A stretch of 64,000 bases of DNA from Pirellulaceae bacterium (GTDB lineage: Bacteria; Planctomycetota; Planctomycetia; Pirellulales; Pirellulaceae), in assembly GCA_023382975.1 (NCBI GenBank), contig JAHDXO010000034.1:54008-118007 (forward strand), given 5' to 3'. Made by a program: the position numbers and the translations under genes. Positions 25,092 through 33,554 of this stretch are shown piece after piece; the first letter of the stretch is position 1, and each line of letters opens with the position of its first letter. Under the pieces are notes generated by a model, which did no database searches, was not told the origin of the DNA, and saw only the letters and a list, made by a program, of their open reading frames with translations.

Positions 25092-27140
25092 ATGACACTG
25101 ACCCCCGAGAAGATTCTGGGTCCGGACGGCCGGATCGCCGCCCGACTGAAGAACTACGAGTATCGCCCCCAGCAGTTGCAGATGGCCTCGGCGGTCTGGT
25201 CTGCGCTGCGCCAGGGGCATCATTTGGTCGCCGAAGCGGGCACGGGGGTTGGCAAGAGTTTTGCCTACCTCGCCCCGGCGATTCTGGCGGTGAGCGACGA
25301 ATATGAAAAGGACGACAAGAACGCCGTCCGCCGAGTGGTCGTGTCGACGCACACGATCAGTCTGCAAGAGCAGCTACTGCACAAGGATTTGCCGCTGCTG
25401 AACAGCGTGATCCCGCGCGAGTTCACGTCGGTGCTGGTCAAAGGCCGCCGCAACTATTTGAGTCTGCGGCGGCTGGAGACAGCGCTGTCTCGAGCCCATA
25501 CGATGTTCGGCTCGGACGAGGAAATGCAGCAGTTGCGCGACATCCGCACTTGGTCCCGGGAGACGACCGACGGTTCGTTGAGCGATCTGTCGTTCCAACC
25601 CGTCAATCACGTCTGGGACGAGGTTGCCAGCGATAGCGGCAACTGCATGGGCCGCAACTGTCCCCGATACAAGGACTGCTTCTACTTCCTGGCTCGCCGG
25701 CGGCTGTACAACGCGCAGATCCTGATCGTCAACCATGCCTTGTTCTTCAGCGATCTGGCGCTGCGGCGCGCCGGTGCCAGCCTGTTGCCGAAATACGACG
25801 CAGTGATCCTGGACGAAGCCCACACGGTCGAATCCGTGGCCGGCGACCATCTGGGGATCAGCGTCAGTTCCGGCCAGGTTCAGTACGTGTTGAACAAGTT
25901 GTACAACGTGCGCACGAACAAGGGCTTGCTCATTTCGTACGCGTGGCAGAAAGAGGAACGCGAGACGGAACGCTGCCAGGGACTGGCCGACGATTTCTTC
26001 CGCGACCTGCAGAATTGGCTCTCCGCCCAGAAAGAAACCAACGGCCGGGTGCGACAACCCGGGATCATCGACAACCGGCTCAGCCCGGCGCTGGAGAACC
26101 TGGCTGTAATGATCCGCCGACGCGCCGAGCGACTGGACGACGACGCGCAGCGTCAGGACTTCACGTCGGCGCACGACCGCTTGCAGACGTTGGCCGGGAA
26201 TGTCGAGGCATGGCTGACGCAGGAGATCCCCGACGCGGTTTACTGGCTCGAAGGCGGCTATTCGCGGCGCAACCGTTTGTTTGTCAATCTGTTGGCGGCG
26301 CCGATCGACGTCGGCCCTTCGTTGCGGAAAGAACTGTTCAACACCACGCGGTGCGTGATCATGACCAGTGCGACGCTGTCGGTGGGCCGCAACCCGTCGT
26401 TCGATTTCTTTCAGTCCCGGATCGGCTTAACGCAATCGCAATCGGTGCGAGTGGACAGCCCCTTCGACTATCGTCGCCAGGCTCAATTGATCCTGGTCAC
26501 CGACATGCCCGATCCAACCAGTCAGCGCACTGAGTTCGAGGACCGCTGCCTGGCCATGATCCGCCGCTACGTCGACCGCACCGACGGGCGGGCTTTCGTT
26601 CTGTTTACCAGCTACGAGATGATGCGCCGCGCGACGCGAGACCTTACCGCTTGGCTAACCCAGCGGCAATTGGCGTTGTACAGCCAGTCGGAAGGCCTGC
26701 CGCGTCACCAGATGCTGGAGCAGTTCAAGAGCCATCCCCGCGCCGTACTGTTCGGCGTCGACAGCTTCTGGCAGGGCGTGGACGTGCCGGGCGAGGCCTT
26801 GCAGAACGTGATCATCACCAAACTGCCGTTCAGCGTGCCCGATCATCCCTTGCTGCAGGCTCGGCTCGAAGCGATCCGCAGCGCCGGCGGCAATCCGTTC
26901 GTCGATTATCAACTGCCCGAAGCGGCCATCAAATTGAAGCAGGGCTTCGGACGATTGATCCGCAGCCAACAGGACCGCGGGATCGTGGTGTTGCTGGACC
27001 CGCGAGTCAAGACCAAGCCCTACGGGCGGTTGTTCCTGGATTCGCTGCCCGATTGTACGGTCGTCGAAGAGTCCAGCCGCGAACAAGCCGAACCCGTGGC
27101 GAAACTGGAACCCAACCCGGACCGGTTCCCCTCTCAGTAA
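25092..27140 (+). CDS. dinG: DinG-family ATP-dependent DNA helicase
   Basis: A 682-aa XPD/DinG-type helicase: Walker A in AEAGTGVGKSFAYL, STHTISLQEQL (motif Ia), DEAH box ILDEAHTVESV, and C-terminal motifs VLFGVDSFWQGVDVPGEALQNVIITKLPF and QGFGRLIRSQQDRGIVVLLDPR (motif VI). Family members unwind 5'-overhang and R-loop DNA with a 4Fe-4S cluster. Three cluster cysteines are present (CMGRNCPRYKDC), but the first, expected after KGRxNY, is a serine (KGRRNYLS, codon at 25461). The cluster may therefore be altered or absent. A GTG at 25086 could also start the gene. It appears to be monocistronic. Confidence 0.88.
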   Translation: MTLTPEKILGPDGRIAARLKNYEYRPQQLQMASAVWSALRQGHHLVAEAGTGVGKSFAYLAPAILAVSDEYEKDDKNAVRRVVVSTHTISLQEQLLHKDLPLLNSVIPREFTSVLVKGRRNYLSLRRLETALSRAHTMFGSDEEMQQLRDIRTWSRETTDGSLSDLSFQPVNHVWDEVASDSGNCMGRNCPRYKDCFYFLARRRLYNAQILIVNHALFFSDLALRRAGASLLPKYDAVILDEAHTVESVAGDHLGISVSSGQVQYVLNKLYNVRTNKGLLISYAWQKEERETERCQGLADDFFRDLQNWLSAQKETNGRVRQPGIIDNRLSPALENLAVMIRRRAERLDDDAQRQDFTSAHDRLQTLAGNVEAWLTQEIPDAVYWLEGGYSRRNRLFVNLLAAPIDVGPSLRKELFNTTRCVIMTSATLSVGRNPSFDFFQSRIGLTQSQSVRVDSPFDYRRQAQLILVTDMPDPTSQRTEFEDRCLAMIRRYVDRTDGRAFVLFTSYEMMRRATRDLTAWLTQRQLALYSQSEGLPRHQMLEQFKSHPRAVLFGVDSFWQGVDVPGEALQNVIITKLPFSVPDHPLLQARLEAIRSAGGNPFVDYQLPEAAIKLKQGFGRLIRSQQDRGIVVLLDPRVKTKPYGRLFLDSLPDCTVVEESSREQAEPVAKLEPNPDRFPSQ

Positions 27141-27336
27141 CACACCACTCGGCGGACGCCATGGCAGGGATGCCGACGCTGCCGTTCCGCTTCGGATTGA
27201 GTGAGCATCATCCGCAGACCGCTGACGATGGCCGTCGTGTCGATTTCCGCGATAGGTTCGCGGGGAGGCATGTCCGAGTGTTCCGGAGCGGGCGTATAAT
27301 GTCGGCTTGTTCGACGGTTTTTTCGGGAGGTTCGAG

Positions 27337-30117
27337 ATGAATGGACGGCTGTGTGTTTGCTGCTTCGTCTTGTTCGCGGTGTTGGTTCCAATGCCGTGCG
27401 TCGGGGCAGAGACGCAAACGGAGACACCGCCGCGGGTGTTGATCGAGTGGCGGTTTGACGAGGCGGGGAATCTGCGGGGGTGGGTGCCGGGCGGGCATTT
27501 GGCCGACGTGGCCGTGCGCGACGGCGCGCTCGGCGGCAGGGCGACGGATTGGGATCCGATCCTGCTCGGGCCTGTGTTCGAGATCCCGGCTCGGCCGACT
27601 CAGTGGATCGAGATCCGGATGCGGGCTTCGCAGGAAGGACGCGCCGAGTTGTTTTGGACCGAGACACTCGCAGGCCCGTTCGGCGGATTCAGCCAGGAGA
27701 AGGCGGAGTCGTTCCCGGTCGCTGCTGGCGACGAGTTCCGCGATTACCGGATCGCGCCGTTCTGGCACGCGGTGGGGAAGGTGGTCCGCCTGCGGTTCGA
27801 TCCGCCGAGCGTCGAGCGTTTCGAGATCGCGTCGGTCCGCATCCTCGATGTGCCTCAATCGGCTTCGCGAGCAACTTCTTGGGATTTTCGCGAGGGCAAG
27901 CACGGCTGGACAGTCTGGCATACGGGTGACCAACCGGTTGCCGATGCCGGTGGGCTGCGCACGAAGGCGGGAGGTCGCGAAGCGTGGCTGGTCAGCCCGC
28001 TGTTGGAGATCCCGGCCGACGACGTGAGTTTCCTGGCGATTCGGATGTCTGCCGATGCAGGTAATCGCGCCCGCGTGTTCTGCGTTAATGCCGGACAGTC
28101 GGGCCGCGATACCATCGAATTCCCGCTTCGCGGTGATGGCCAGATGCACACCTACCACTTGGACATGGCAACTCTCGCGAGATGGCAGGACCGCGTCGTG
28201 ATGTTGGGCGTCGAGCCGAGCGACGAGGCGGAGGCCGCGGTATGCATCGAATCGATCGCCTTGTCGGCCGAGCCCACCGGTCCGCCTGTCTTGCAAGTAG
28301 ACTTCTTCGGCAGCACCTCGGGCGTCCAACGCGCCGGGCGGCCCTTCGAGGTGACCGCATTGTTGAAGAACTGCGGCGGCCGGGCAGCCGACGGCCTGAA
28401 CGTGACGCTCGACGTGCCCGCGGACGTCGAGGTGCTGGACAGCGACTCGCGGCGCATCGCCCGGCTGACGCGATCGATTCCCGAATCGGTTCGTTGGCAG
28501 GTGCGTTCTTCCCGGACGGGGCAAGTGCCGCTGAAGCTGTCGGTTCGAGCCGACGGGGCGTCGTCCGGCGAGATGCGTTTGCCGATCGAGGTGACGACAG
28601 CGGTCGCGGTCACCGCGCCGCCCGTGGTCGCGCCGACCGATTATGTTCCGGAGCCGCGGCCGGTGCGATCCGATATCGATGTGGGCGTGTACTACTTTCC
28701 CGGCTGGCACAGTGGGTCGCGCTGGCAGCCGATCATGGATTTCCCCGGCCGCAAGCCGGTGCTCGGCTGGTACGACGAAGCCAACCCCGAATGCGCCGAC
28801 TGGCAGATCAAGTGGGCGGTCGAGCACGGGGTGCGGTTTTTCATGGTGGATTGGTACTGGGACCGCGGCAACCGGCACCTGGAACACTGGCTGCACGAGG
28901 CGTACGCGAAAGCCCGTTACCGCAGTCATCTGCAGTGGGCCATCATGTGGGCCAACCACAACGCGCCCGGTTCCCACTCGAAGGACGACTGGCGGCGTGT
29001 GACCCAGTATTGGATCGACCATTATTTCTCGATGGACGAGTACTACCGCATCGACGGCCGGCCGGCAGTGTTCATCTGGGCGCCGGCGAACATCCGCAAC
29101 GATGTGGGCGGCAGCGAGTCGGCCGCGGAACTGTACTCGCTGTCACAGCAGATGGCTCGGGAAGCCGGGTACAAGGGCATCTACTTTGTCGCGATGAGTT
29201 CCCACGAGTCGGCGGCTCAATGCGCCCAACTGTTGCGCGAAGGCTACGAAGCGTGTACGTCCTACCACGGCTTCTACCTTGCCGAGACCCGCGCTGGGGG
29301 AAAACAGTTTCCATTCTCGCGAGTCGTGGAAACAGGGCCCGAAGTCTGGCGGGCGGCGGATCAGCGGGCCGCGGGACTGGAGTACTTCCCGGTCGTCGAT
29401 ACGGGCTGGGCCTCCGAGCCGTGGCATGGCAACCAAGCCCGCGTGATCCACGGCCGAACTCCGGAATTATTCGGGCAACTCTGTCGGCAAGCCGCCGAGT
29501 ACGCGCGGGAAAACGGGAAGCGGATTGTCGCCGTCGGACCGTGGAACGAGTGGGGCGAGGGCAGTTATATCGAACCCTATGCCGAACATGGGTTCGGGGA
29601 TCTCGAACAGTTGCGCCGCGCGTTCTGCCCGCCGGGCGACTGGCCGCCAAGTCTGGTTCCCGCCGACATCGGCCGCGGACCGTACGATCTGCCACCGATT
29701 CCGCTACGCACCGCGTGGCAATTCGATACGGAGGACGACTTGCAGGGCTGGACGCCGAACGGAGCATTGCGGGCCGAGATCGCCGATGGAGCGTTGCGAG
29801 CCGAGTCGGTTGGCGACGATCCGATCCTGCAGGGGCCAGGGGTTCGTTTCGAGGCGAGCCGGTATCGGTGGCTGGTGGTGCGGATGAGCAGCTCGCGCGA
29901 CGAAGCCGCGCAACTGTTCTGGGCCACGACCGCCTCGCCGGTCAGCGAGACAAACAGTGTCCGCTTTCCGGTCGCTGGCGCCGGCGTGGTGCGCGAGTAC
30001 CGTGTCGACTTGAGCCAGTCGCGGCGCTGGCGCGGCGTGATCACCGGACTGCGGTTCGACCCCGTCGCGCGGTCCGGCGTGCAAATGGTCATCGAGGCGA
30101 TCCGACTGGAGCCATGA
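27337..30117 (+). CDS. Exported GH99/WbsX-like glycan-active protein
   Basis: A 926-aa protein with a signal peptide (residues 1-26). The central catalytic-like domain (about 445-770) matches the glycosyltransferase WbsX/glycoside hydrolase 99-like family: DVGVYYFPGWHSGSRW, FFMVDWYWDRGNRHLEHWLHEA, WAIMWANHNAPGSH, VGPWNEWGEGSYIEPY. It is flanked by similar carbohydrate-binding-like modules at the N-terminus (two, about 35-180 and 185-310) and C-terminus (WQFDTEDDLQGWTPNGALRAE). The ATG at 27337 follows GGGAGG. Its TGA overlaps the start of a radical-SAM gene by ATGA. The likely role is binding or cleavage of mannose-rich or rhamnose-containing glycans outside the cytoplasm, but the substrate is unknown. 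Confidence 0.78.
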   Translation: MNGRLCVCCFVLFAVLVPMPCVGAETQTETPPRVLIEWRFDEAGNLRGWVPGGHLADVAVRDGALGGRATDWDPILLGPVFEIPARPTQWIEIRMRASQEGRAELFWTETLAGPFGGFSQEKAESFPVAAGDEFRDYRIAPFWHAVGKVVRLRFDPPSVERFEIASVRILDVPQSASRATSWDFREGKHGWTVWHTGDQPVADAGGLRTKAGGREAWLVSPLLEIPADDVSFLAIRMSADAGNRARVFCVNAGQSGRDTIEFPLRGDGQMHTYHLDMATLARWQDRVVMLGVEPSDEAEAAVCIESIALSAEPTGPPVLQVDFFGSTSGVQRAGRPFEVTALLKNCGGRAADGLNVTLDVPADVEVLDSDSRRIARLTRSIPESVRWQVRSSRTGQVPLKLSVRADGASSGEMRLPIEVTTAVAVTAPPVVAPTDYVPEPRPVRSDIDVGVYYFPGWHSGSRWQPIMDFPGRKPVLGWYDEANPECADWQIKWAVEHGVRFFMVDWYWDRGNRHLEHWLHEAYAKARYRSHLQWAIMWANHNAPGSHSKDDWRRVTQYWIDHYFSMDEYYRIDGRPAVFIWAPANIRNDVGGSESAAELYSLSQQMAREAGYKGIYFVAMSSHESAAQCAQLLREGYEACTSYHGFYLAETRAGGKQFPFSRVVETGPEVWRAADQRAAGLEYFPVVDTGWASEPWHGNQARVIHGRTPELFGQLCRQAAEYARENGKRIVAVGPWNEWGEGSYIEPYAEHGFGDLEQLRRAFCPPGDWPPSLVPADIGRGPYDLPPIPLRTAWQFDTEDDLQGWTPNGALRAEIADGALRAESVGDDPILQGPGVRFEASRYRWLVVRMSSSRDEAAQLFWATTASPVSETNSVRFPVAGAGVVREYRVDLSQSRRWRGVITGLRFDPVARSGVQMVIEAIRLEP

Positions 30118-31553
30118 TCGTGCTGACGTTGGTCAATTCCAACCGGATGCTGCCGCCGATCGCGCCGATCGGACTGGACTACATCGCGTCCGCAGTGCGT
30201 CAAGCGGGCCACGAGGTCGAGCTGGTCGACTTGTGCTTGGCCGACGATGCCGAGGCGGAATTGGATCGCTACTTCGCTGCGCGCCAACCGGACTTGGTCG
30301 GCATCTCGTTCCGCAACGTGGACGATTGCTTCTGGCCCAGCGCCCAGTCGTTTCTGCCCGTTCTGCAAGCCGACGTAGCCGCCGTGCGCCGCAGGACCGA
30401 CGCGCCGATCGTTTTGGGCGGCGTCGGCTATTCGATGTTTCCACTGCGGATTCTCGAAGTCACCGGAGCGGATTTCGGCGTCCACGGCGATGGCGAAGCG
30501 GCACTGGTTCAGTTGCTGGACCAAGTCCGCGGCCAGCGGTGTTGGGAGCGTGTCGACGGGCTGTTGTTTCGGCGCGACGGGTGCGTCGTCGCCAATCCTC
30601 CGTCCTGGCCGCGACGGGTATCGGTGGTGTCGCGGCGCGATCTGGTCGACAACGCGGCCTATTTCCGGCTCGGCGGCCAGATCGGCGTCGAGACGAAGCG
30701 CGGCTGCCGACGCCGCTGCGCGTACTGCGCCGACCCGATCGCCAAAGGCCGCGCGTATCGCCGCCGATCCCCCGCGGCGGTAGCTGATGAGTTCGCGACC
30801 TTGCTGCAGGCGGGGATCGACGTGATTCATCTGTGCGATGCCGAGTTCAATTTGCCGCTTCAGCACGCGGAACAAGTCTGCGACCTGCTGATCGACCGCG
30901 GGCTGGGCAAGCGGATGCGCTGGTATGTCTACATGGCGGTCGTGCCACTGCCCGAATCGTTGATTCGCCGGATGCGGCAGGCGGGTTGCGCCGGGATCGA
31001 TTTCACCAGCGATTCGGCCCACCCTGCCATGCTGGCAGCTTACGGCCAGAAGCACCGACTCGGCGATCTCGAACACGCCGTGCGGGTTTGCCGGAAGCAT
31101 GGCATCGCCGTGATGTTGGACCTGCTGCTCGGCGGACCCGGCGAGACGCCGGAGACGGTGGCCGAGACGATCGGCGCCTTCAAGCAGATCGATCCCGACT
31201 GTGCCGGCGCCGCTCTGGGGGTGCGAGTCTATCCCGGCACGCCGCTGGCGTCGATGCTCGAGGCCGCCGGACCGTTGGAAGCGAATCCCCATCTCTGCCG
31301 ACGCTACGCACCTCCCGTGGATTTGCTACAACCGACCTTCTACATCTCGGCCGGCTTGGGCAGCCGACCTTCGACACTCGTCCGCGAGCTGATCGGGGAC
31401 GACCCTCGATTCTTCCCACCGCAGGAGGATACGACGAAGGAAGCGTCCCCCCGAGCGGACCATCACAACTACAATCGAAACGAGACGTTGCTGAAGGCCA
31501 TTGGCGCGGGATGTAGGGGTGCTTACTGGGATATCCTTCGCAAGACGCGTTGA
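30114..31553 (+). CDS. B12-binding-like radical SAM protein
   Basis: A 479-aa protein. Residues 1-140 resemble the cobalamin-binding-type domain that precedes many radical SAM enzymes (PPIAPIGLDYIASAVRQAGHEVELVDL, PDLVGISFRNVDD, APIVLGGVGYSMFPLRIL). The 4Fe-4S loop CRRRCAYC (CxxxCxxC) lies near residue 200, followed by the Elp3-like core (CDAEFNLPLQHAEQVCDLLIDR, GIAVMLDLLLGGPGET). It is translated from an ATGA overlap with the exported GH99-like gene. Reaction unknown; class members methylate or rearrange carbon centres or modify peptides. A cytoplasmic iron-sulphur enzyme coupled to an exported glycan protein is unexpected. Confidence 0.82.
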   Translation: MIVLTLVNSNRMLPPIAPIGLDYIASAVRQAGHEVELVDLCLADDAEAELDRYFAARQPDLVGISFRNVDDCFWPSAQSFLPVLQADVAAVRRRTDAPIVLGGVGYSMFPLRILEVTGADFGVHGDGEAALVQLLDQVRGQRCWERVDGLLFRRDGCVVANPPSWPRRVSVVSRRDLVDNAAYFRLGGQIGVETKRGCRRRCAYCADPIAKGRAYRRRSPAAVADEFATLLQAGIDVIHLCDAEFNLPLQHAEQVCDLLIDRGLGKRMRWYVYMAVVPLPESLIRRMRQAGCAGIDFTSDSAHPAMLAAYGQKHRLGDLEHAVRVCRKHGIAVMLDLLLGGPGETPETVAETIGAFKQIDPDCAGAALGVRVYPGTPLASMLEAAGPLEANPHLCRRYAPPVDLLQPTFYISAGLGSRPSTLVRELIGDDPRFFPPQEDTTKEASPRADHHNYNRNETLLKAIGAGCRGAYWDILRKTR

Positions 31554-31820
31554 GACGCCGAATTGCCGCCGCAGAACCGTAGAAATCGTTACGAGTGTCA
31601 AGTCCGACACGGTGTTGACTGGAGTAAACGCGACTGCTGGCAAATTAGGTCAATTCGTCAAAACAGGTCTCCGAAACTGGGAGTATGAGCGGCATGGCAG
31701 ATGCCGAAGCCGACAAGGACTGTCTGGCAGAGCATCGCTGGTGGTTGATTCCTCCCCGGAGGAAGCCGCGGCGAGAGTTGAGAAAATCTCTCGTCTCTCA
31801 AAATTGTGCGGAGTCAAGAT

Positions 31821-33365
31821 ATGACTGTTGTGCCGAAGTTTCTGCTGTTGGCGTGCTCGCTTGGCCTGTCCGCCGTGGTTGTTCCCGCCTCTGGATTCGA
31901 CGACGTGGCTCGATCGACCTTGGTGATCGTGCAACAAGACGAAACCGTTCCGCCCGCGCCGCTGGTCAGCGACGAGGCGGAGCCTTCGCCGAGCGACGTT
32001 GTTGTGCCGCCGGCGCCCCCGACGTTGCCGCCAGCGCCCCCGACGTTGCCACCGTCAACCGTGCCGACCGAGCCGTTGGTGGCACCACCGAGTGCGCCGA
32101 GCATTTCCGAGCCCCCGGTGTCGTCGGTCGAAGCGATGTTGAAGGACACGTTTGCCAAGGATAGCTTCGACACCTGTGACCGCTGCAGCATGAGAGGCTG
32201 CTGCTGTCTGGGCGAGCCCTGGAAGCTGCCGCAACCTTGCATGCTGGAGCGGATGGGAATCAGCGTCGGCGGTTGGCTGCAACACGGCATCACGTTCAAC
32301 GCGCAGAACCCGCCCAGCCGGTTCAACGGACCCGTCGCCACGAACGACCGGGACTCCGATTACCAGATGAATCAATTGTGGTTGTATCTCGTCCGTCCCG
32401 CGGACACAGGCGGCTGTGGCTGGGCTTGGGGCGGTCGAGTCGATATGTTGTACGGCACCGACTGGCGTTTCGGGGTCAACCACGGCCTGGAAGACCGCAT
32501 CAACGGTTTGAACAACCAGACCTACGGGATGGTGATCCCGCAGGCCTATCTGGAAGTGGCCTACAACGATCTGTCCGTCAAGCTGGGACATGTCGCCGCG
32601 ATCCTGGATTACGAAATGATCCCGGCGCCGCCGAACCCGTTCTATTCGCATTCGTACAGCTACGGCTACACCGTACCGCAGTTGGTTACCGGCGTGCTGG
32701 CCGACTGGAAGATGACCGATCAATGGTCGGTTCAAGCTGGCGTCCATCGCGGTTGGATGATGTTCGAGGACTACAACGACGACTGGGACATCATGGCCGG
32801 GATCAAGTGGGCCGGCTGCGATGGAAACACGTCGGTGGCTTTCGCTTTGTCCAGCGGACGTCAGAGCCTCATGCCGGTGATCGAAGCCAACGACGACAAT
32901 CGGTTCGTCTACAGCCTGGTGGTTCAACAGAAGTTGACCGAGCGGCTGCGCTACGTGCTGGTTCACAACCTAGGCTACGAGACTGGTTTCCCGGTTGGGC
33001 CGGAGCAGGAGATCGACGCCGAATGGTACGGGTTGAATCAGTACCTGCTGTACCAGATCAATCCGTGCCTGGCGGCGAACCTGCGGGCCGAATGGATGCG
33101 GGACGACGACGGAGTCCGGATCGCCGGTCCCGGAAACATCGAAGGGATTTCGGCTTGGAACGGTGCGGGCTACGCGGGGAACTTCTACAACCTGACCGCC
33201 GGGCTGAACTGGCGGCCCCACGCCAACCTGCTGTTCCGGCCCGAAATCCGCTACGACTGGTACAATGGCGAAGACAGCCCGATTCCGGGGAGAACGCGTC
33301 CCTTCGGCAATTTCAACAGGGACGACCAACTGACGCTCGGCGTCGATATGGTGATCACGTACTGA
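31821..33365 (+). CDS. BBP2/OmpL-like outer-membrane beta-barrel protein
   Basis: A 514-aa protein with a signal peptide (residues 1-25), a proline-rich spacer at about 45-95 (PPAPPTLPPAPPTLPP), a cysteine cluster CDRCSMRGCCCLG at about 120 and a large C-terminal barrel. Barrel strands such as GGWLQHGITFNAQNPPSRFNG, NQLWLYLVRP, GWAWGGRVDMLYGTDWRFGV and the terminal DQLTLGVDMVITY match the putative beta-barrel porin-2 family common in planctomycetes. The spacer and cysteines may anchor or cross-link it to the cell wall. The ATG at 31821 has GGAG seven bases upstream. The gene is followed by hairpins and a strong terminator. Confidence 0.85.
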   Translation: MTVVPKFLLLACSLGLSAVVVPASGFDDVARSTLVIVQQDETVPPAPLVSDEAEPSPSDVVVPPAPPTLPPAPPTLPPSTVPTEPLVAPPSAPSISEPPVSSVEAMLKDTFAKDSFDTCDRCSMRGCCCLGEPWKLPQPCMLERMGISVGGWLQHGITFNAQNPPSRFNGPVATNDRDSDYQMNQLWLYLVRPADTGGCGWAWGGRVDMLYGTDWRFGVNHGLEDRINGLNNQTYGMVIPQAYLEVAYNDLSVKLGHVAAILDYEMIPAPPNPFYSHSYSYGYTVPQLVTGVLADWKMTDQWSVQAGVHRGWMMFEDYNDDWDIMAGIKWAGCDGNTSVAFALSSGRQSLMPVIEANDDNRFVYSLVVQQKLTERLRYVLVHNLGYETGFPVGPEQEIDAEWYGLNQYLLYQINPCLAANLRAEWMRDDDGVRIAGPGNIEGISAWNGAGYAGNFYNLTAGLNWRPHANLLFRPEIRYDWYNGEDSPIPGRTRPFGNFNRDDQLTLGVDMVITY

Positions 33366-33378
33366 ACCAGGTTTCGCG

Positions 33379-33450
33379 AAAAGGGGATAAGCCCCTTTTT
33401 TGCGAAGCACCCTGCGGGCCGTTCCGGAAAAAGGGGCTTATCCCCTTTTT
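33379..33450. repeat. Two inverted copies of a small AAAAGGGG hairpin
   Basis: Hairpin one (33379-33400) has an 8-bp stem AAAAGGGG/CCCCTTTT with loop ATAAG. Hairpin two (33428-33450) has a 9-bp stem with loop CTTAT and is the reverse complement of the first. Both end in T-runs and could terminate transcription from either side. They lie just past the beta-barrel gene. Confidence 0.6.
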
Positions 33451-33498
33451 GCGACGGCCATCGAGACAGTGTTTGGATGACTCCTTACCTGCGGACGC

Positions 33499-33541
33499 AA
33501 GACGCCGGTCATCGGATCCCGTGACCGGCGTCTTGTCTTTT
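33499..33541 (+). terminator. Rho-independent terminator after the beta-barrel gene
   Basis: A perfect 13-bp stem, AAGACGCCGGTCA (33499-33511) paired with 33522-33534, has a 10-nt loop and is followed by GTCTTTT. It ends transcription from the plus strand ahead of the convergent tctA gene. Confidence 0.75.
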
Positions 33542-33554
33542 CACCACCCCTCGC

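Noticed and set aside
28182..30113. Long upstream extension of the radical SAM frame
   Set aside because: It overlaps the GH99-like gene in another frame and has arginine-rich composition; the ATGA start at 30114 fits.
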